Shown here: in pieces, positions 13,545 to 15,947 of the stretch
How positions within the stretch are numbered: the first letter of the stretch is position 1
Layout of the letters: each line of letters starts with the position of its first letter
NCBI GenBank assembly: GCA_947584125.1
Contig: CANPWI010000017.1
Coordinates: forward strand, 1 to 15,947
Length of the DNA stretch: 15,947 bases
Direction of reading: 5' to 3'
Source of the DNA: an uncultured Clostridia bacterium
Lineage (GTDB): Bacteria; Bacillota; Clostridia; TANB77; CAG-508
Program-made: the position numbers and the translations under genes
The notes under the pieces: generated by a model
Database searches by the model: none
What the model saw: only the letters and a program-made list of their open reading frames with translations
What the model was told of the DNA's origin: nothing

Positions 13545-13553
13545 GTTATGTTA
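13520..13553. promoter_or_regulatory. candidate operator dyad across the SSB-like promoter
   Basis: A perfect 14-base inverted repeat (TAACATAACTTTAC, 13520-13533, and GTAAAGTTATGTTA, 13540-13553) with a six-base centre. It spans the -35 box and reaches the -10 box. The half-site TTATGTTA also occurs at 13490-13497, and a variant TTAACATA at 13505-13512. This suggests several sites for one dimeric DNA-binding protein. Confidence 0.6.
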
Positions 13554-13659
13554 ATCTTTAATGTTATATTTTTGTATTCAAAATTTTAATATATTTATTT
13601 TAAATTAATTGTATAAGTTTTATTTTCATTATCATATTGGACATTTATTTAATAAAAAA

Positions 13660-13686
13660 ATTAGATTGTATTTTTTACAATCTAAT
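13660..13686 (-). terminator. Rho-independent terminator of the rpsP-rplS operon
   Basis: An 11-bp stem (ATTAGATTGTA, 13660-13670, with TACAATCTAAT, 13676-13686) and a five-base loop. On the minus strand seven T follow. It lies 24 bases after the rplS stop. The plus-strand side is also followed by a T run. Confidence 0.9.
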
Positions 13687-13710
13687 CTTTTTATTTGTAA
13701 AACATATTTA

Positions 13711-14274
13711 TTATTCTTCAGTTTTTTCCTCTTTTTCAGTTTCAGCTTCCTTAGAATCTTTGCTTTCTACTTTTTCTTCTTTAACAGCTTCTACTGCTTC
13801 TTCTTTGACTGTATCAACTGTTTCTTCTACAACAGGATTTTCTGTTTCTATAGCTGGAGCTTCTTCTGGTGCTTCACTTGGTTCTTCAGCCATATCTTCT
13901 TTTAAAACTATTTCCTTAGTTTCAATTCTTGCACCTAATTTTTCTTTTGTCTTAGATGCTTTTCCTATTCTATCTCTTAAATAATATAGTTTTGCTCTTC
14001 TAGCTTTACCTACTCTAACTACCTCTACTTTTTCAACCATTGGTGAATGTACTAAGAATGTTTTTTCAACACCTACACCATAAGAAATTCTTCTTACAGT
14101 AAATGTTTCATTTAGCCCTCCACCTTGTTTTTTAATTATAATTCCTTCAAAAACTTGTATTCTTTCTCTATTTCCTTCTTTTACTTTTACATGAACTCTA
14201 ACTGTATTTCCAACATCTAATACTGGTATTTTGTTTTTTAATTGTTCATGTTCAATAGATTTTATAATATCCAT
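13711..14274 (-). CDS. rplS: 50S ribosomal protein L19 with a long acidic C-terminal tail
   Basis: L19 lies at the 30S-50S interface. Residues 1-115 are a normal L19, with VGNTVRVHVKVKEGNRERIQ, FEGIIIKKQGGGLNETFTVR, SYGVGVEKTFLVHSP and RRAKLYYLRDRIGKASKTKE. The family usually ends there, at about 115 residues. This protein continues for 72 more, of which the last 62 hold 26 Glu/Asp with Ala, Pro, Val and Lys (EEPSEAPEEAPAIE and KEEAVEAVKEEKVE are examples). It is low-complexity and probably disordered. The tail is in frame and followed directly by stop and terminator. The ATG at 14274 follows GGAGG. It comes 67 bases after trmD, last in its operon. Confidence 0.96.
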   Translation of the reverse strand: MDIIKSIEHEQLKNKIPVLDVGNTVRVHVKVKEGNRERIQVFEGIIIKKQGGGLNETFTVRRISYGVGVEKTFLVHSPMVEKVEVVRVGKARRAKLYYLRDRIGKASKTKEKLGARIETKEIVLKEDMAEEPSEAPEEAPAIETENPVVEETVDTVKEEAVEAVKEEKVESKDSKEAETEKEEKTEE

Positions 14275-14289
14275 TTTTTATTTCCTCCT

Positions 14290-14334
14290 TCTTCTTCGAA
14301 TAAAATAGCGGTATGATTTATTCATACATATTTT
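14290..14334 (-). promoter_or_regulatory. possible L19 leader element
   Basis: The trmD-rplS spacer holds a six-base-pair hairpin (GTATGA, 14311-14316, with TCATAC, 14322-14327), followed on the minus strand by CGCTATTTTATTCG before the rplS ribosome site. A structured leader upstream of L19 genes (Rfam L19_leader) is known in Firmicutes and thought to mediate autoregulation. Position and hairpin fit, but I cannot confirm the consensus. Confidence 0.35.
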
Positions 14335-14341
14335 CATTCAA

Positions 14342-15016
14342 TTAATTTTTTATATTTTTTAATAAATCTGGTCTTTTCTTTTTAGTAATTTCTATAGACT
14401 TTTCTTGTCTCCATTTTTTAATGTTTTCATGATGTCCTGATATTAAAACATCTGGTACTTTTTTATCCATAAATACTTCTGGTCTTGTATATTGTGGATA
14501 TTCTAATAGGCCATTTGAAAAAGACTCTTCTTTAGTAGATTCTTCACTTAATACTCCTTCTATGAATCTGGATACAGAATCAATAAGTACCATTGCTGGA
14601 AGCTCTCCTCCTGTTAATACATAATCTCCTATAGATATTTCTTCATCAACAATTTCTTCTAAAACTCTTTCATCAATTCCTTCATAGTGACCACAAAGTA
14701 AAATTAAATGTTCTTCTTTACTAAGTTGTTCTACAATTTCTTGATTTAAGGTTTTTCCTTGAGGTGTTAGGTATATTACTTTTGCTTTTTTATCTTTTAC
14801 AGATTTATATGCATCATATACAACATCTGGTTTCATTACCATTCCAGCACCTCCACCATAAGGTGTATCATCTACTTTTTTATGTTTATCCTTTGAAAAA
14901 TCTCGGATATTAACTAGGTTTATAGATATAAGTTCTTTTTCCATTGCTCTTCCAATAATGCTTTTAGTTAAACTTTCAAACATTTCTGGAAAAAGTGTTA
15001 AAATATCAAATTTCAA
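14342..15016 (-). CDS. trmD: tRNA (guanine37-N1)-methyltransferase TrmD
   Basis: TrmD methylates G37 next to the anticodon with S-adenosylmethionine, preventing +1 frameshifts. The SPOUT trefoil-knot features are visible: LTLFPEMFESL near the start, TPYGGGAGMVMKP, LLCGHYEGIDERV and IGDYVLTGGELPAMVLIDS (the knot and cofactor loop), then SGHHENIKKWRQEKS. I place the start at TTG 15016-15014, giving (M)KFDILTLFPEMF and 224 residues. This lies one base past the rimM stop, with GAAGGG ten bases upstream. A longer form from TTG 15025 adds three residues but sits directly against the ribosome site. Confidence 0.96.
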   Translation of the reverse strand: MKFDILTLFPEMFESLTKSIIGRAMEKELISINLVNIRDFSKDKHKKVDDTPYGGGAGMVMKPDVVYDAYKSVKDKKAKVIYLTPQGKTLNQEIVEQLSKEEHLILLCGHYEGIDERVLEEIVDEEISIGDYVLTGGELPAMVLIDSVSRFIEGVLSEESTKEESFSNGLLEYPQYTRPEVFMDKKVPDVLISGHHENIKKWRQEKSIEITKKKRPDLLKNIKN

Positions 15017-15017
15017 T

Positions 15018-15524
15018 TTACACAAGCCCTTCTAATAAATTTACTACCATTTTTTTATTTTTAATATCTACTTGTTTTATTACACTTGCTATTGCAGGTA
15101 ATAAAATTTGCTTTCCCATTTCATCTTTAACGACATACACATCATTGCTACCAGTTGGAAATACATCTATAATATTTCCTAAAAGTTTTTGATTTTCATC
15201 ATAGACTTCAATACCTATTAAATCTACTATAAAATATGTATCTTCTGGTAATTCTACAGCATTTTTTCTATCTATTTTTAAATAACAATTTTTGTATTTT
15301 TCTACATCATTAATATCATCTATACCTTTTATCTTTAAAAGAACTAAGTTTTTATGATATTTAACTTCTTCTATTTCTAATTCTTCAAGTTCTTTTTTTA
15401 TTTCTACATATACTGTTTTTAATTTTTCAAATCTGGTAATGTCATCTGTAAATGGAACAACTTTCATAAATCCTTTTATTCCATAGGAATTTACTATTTG
15501 ACCTATTTCTAATAAGTTCTGCAT
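15018..15524 (-). CDS. rimM: 16S rRNA processing protein RimM
   Basis: RimM binds S19 and helps mature the 30S head. The 168 residues show the N-terminal barrel (LLEIGQIVNSYGIKGFMKVV, FTDDITRFEKL and LLKIKGIDDINDVEKYKNCY) and the C-terminal PRC-barrel (YFIVDLIGIEVYDENQKLLG, VFPTGSNDVYVV, ILLPAIASVIKQVDIKNKKM). The ATG at 15524 lies 11 bases after khpA. Its ribosome site is weak (AGGT far upstream), so it may rely on coupling. It is followed at once by trmD, the standard order. Confidence 0.95.
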   Translation of the reverse strand: MQNLLEIGQIVNSYGIKGFMKVVPFTDDITRFEKLKTVYVEIKKELEELEIEEVKYHKNLVLLKIKGIDDINDVEKYKNCYLKIDRKNAVELPEDTYFIVDLIGIEVYDENQKLLGNIIDVFPTGSNDVYVVKDEMGKQILLPAIASVIKQVDIKNKKMVVNLLEGLV

Positions 15525-15535
15525 AATACAAATAC

Positions 15536-15766
15536 CTATCCTATAAATTCAATTTGAATTTTTTTATTTTCTTTTATTGCAACAGCTTTCATTATGGTTC
15601 TAATTGCTTTTGCCATTTTACCTTGTCTTCCTATAACTTTCCCCATATCTTTTTCTGCTACTTTAACTTCAAAAACTATAGAAGAACCTTCGTTTTTTTC
15701 ATTTATAGAAATTTCTTCTTTGTTTTCTACTAAATTTTCAATAATACCTTGTAAAATTTCTTTCAT
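15536..15766 (-). CDS. khpA: KH-domain RNA-binding protein KhpA (YlqC)
   Basis: A 76-residue single KH domain with the GxxG loop in MGKVIGRQGKMAKAIRTIMK and a short C-terminal strand (IQIEFIG). KhpA pairs with KhpB/Jag in Gram-positives and affects division and small-RNA biology. The ATG at 15766 has AAGGAG at good spacing. It lies ten bases after rpsP, its typical place between rpsP and rimM. Confidence 0.95.
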   Translation of the reverse strand: MKEILQGIIENLVENKEEISINEKNEGSSIVFEVKVAEKDMGKVIGRQGKMAKAIRTIMKAVAIKENKKIQIEFIG

Positions 15767-15776
15767 ATTTTACTCC

Positions 15777-15947
15777 TTATTTTCCTGCTTTTTCAATTAA
15801 AGCTTTAACTGTATCTGTTGGTTTTGCACCATTTTTTATCCATTTTTGTACTTTTTCCATATCTAAGTTAATTGTAGATGGATCTGTCATAGGATCAAAT
15901 GTACCGATTTGTTCGATAATTTTACCATCTCTTGGACTTCTTGAATC
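15777..15947 (-). CDS. rpsP: 30S ribosomal protein S16, C-terminal part (runs off the right edge)
   Basis: The last 56 residues of S16 are in the window, starting inside the family motif DSRSPRDGKIIEQIGTFDP and continuing MTDPSTINLDMEKVQKWIKN, GAKPTDTVKALIEKAGK, then TAA. The N-terminal strand and the promoter lie outside. It is the first visible gene of the rpsP-khpA-rimM-trmD-rplS operon. Confidence 0.95.
   Translation of the reverse strand, partial: DSRSPRDGKIIEQIGTFDPMTDPSTINLDMEKVQKWIKNGAKPTDTVKALIEKAGK

Larger units (their letters stand above)
13387..13710. other. 324-base intergenic region, rich in inverted repeats
   Basis: No coding region with a ribosome site and family resemblance was found on either strand. 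From the right it holds the rplS terminator (13660-13686), an AT-rich stretch with no visible structure (about 13560-13650), then the promoter and dyads of the SSB-like gene (13438-13553), then its ribosome site. Plus-strand reading frames that begin here run antisense through rplS and are shadows. Confidence 0.75.

Noticed and set aside
13438..13553. CRISPR-like repeats in the inverted-repeat cluster
   Set aside because: The repeats are inverted and overlapping, not direct with regular spacers, and no cas genes are present.
13609..13984. Two long plus-strand reading frames over the rplS 3' half
   Set aside because: They are antisense to rplS, have low-complexity Phe- or Ser-rich translations created by the Glu/Lys-rich tail, and lack ribosome sites.

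Overview
The window is very AT-rich chromosomal DNA from a low-GC Firmicute, most likely a member of the Clostridia, perhaps an uncultured gut lineage. The evidence is the conserved Firmicutes gene blocks (rpsP-khpA-rimM-trmD-rplS; rimP-nusA-ylxR-ylxQ-infB), sepF and divIVA, a single-chain GlyRS with Zn cysteines, an endonuclease-type MutL, strong AGGAGG ribosome sites and frequent TTG starts. Most of the window is core housekeeping. No transposon, phage, tRNA, rRNA or CRISPR was seen.

Layout, right to left, because nearly all genes are on the minus strand. (1) 15947-13711: the ribosome maturation operon rpsP (partial), khpA, rimM, trmD, rplS, closed by a hairpin terminator; rplS carries an acidic tail of about 70 residues. 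(2) 13710-13387: a 324-base spacer dense in inverted repeats, with a strong minus-strand promoter for a two-OB-fold SSB-like gene (13386-12724). (3) 12723-10662: a terminator, an unexplained dyad, a promoter without a T-box, then glyS and a ProXp-ala-like editing deacylase. (4) 10331-10629, plus strand: two tiny cysteine-rich, one-helix proteins with a palindromic leader. These are the least explained genes here. (5) 10107-5025: mutL, a four-helix membrane protein, miaA and an HlyD-like protein. The last three are joined by four-base overlaps. (6) 4901-3958: sepF and divIVA with their own promoter. (7) 3055-3921, plus strand: a stand-alone RelA/SpoT synthetase-domain protein, divergent from the next operon and convergent with divIVA. 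(8) 2849-1: rimP, nusA, ylxR, ylxQ and the N-terminal third or so of infB, from one clear promoter. In this operon every gene except nusA appears to start with TTG.

Together the genes cover ribosome assembly and translation initiation (rpsP, khpA, rimM, trmD, rplS, rimP, ylxR, ylxQ, infB), transcription elongation (nusA), tRNA charging, proofreading and modification (glyS, ProX-like, miaA), DNA repair (mutL, the SSB-like gene), division (sepF, divIVA) and probably alarmone signalling (the RelA/SpoT-like gene). I did not find a convincing new multi-gene system. The strongest leads are the cysteine-rich microprotein pair, the elaborate control region of the SSB-like gene, and the GlyRS/ProX pairing.
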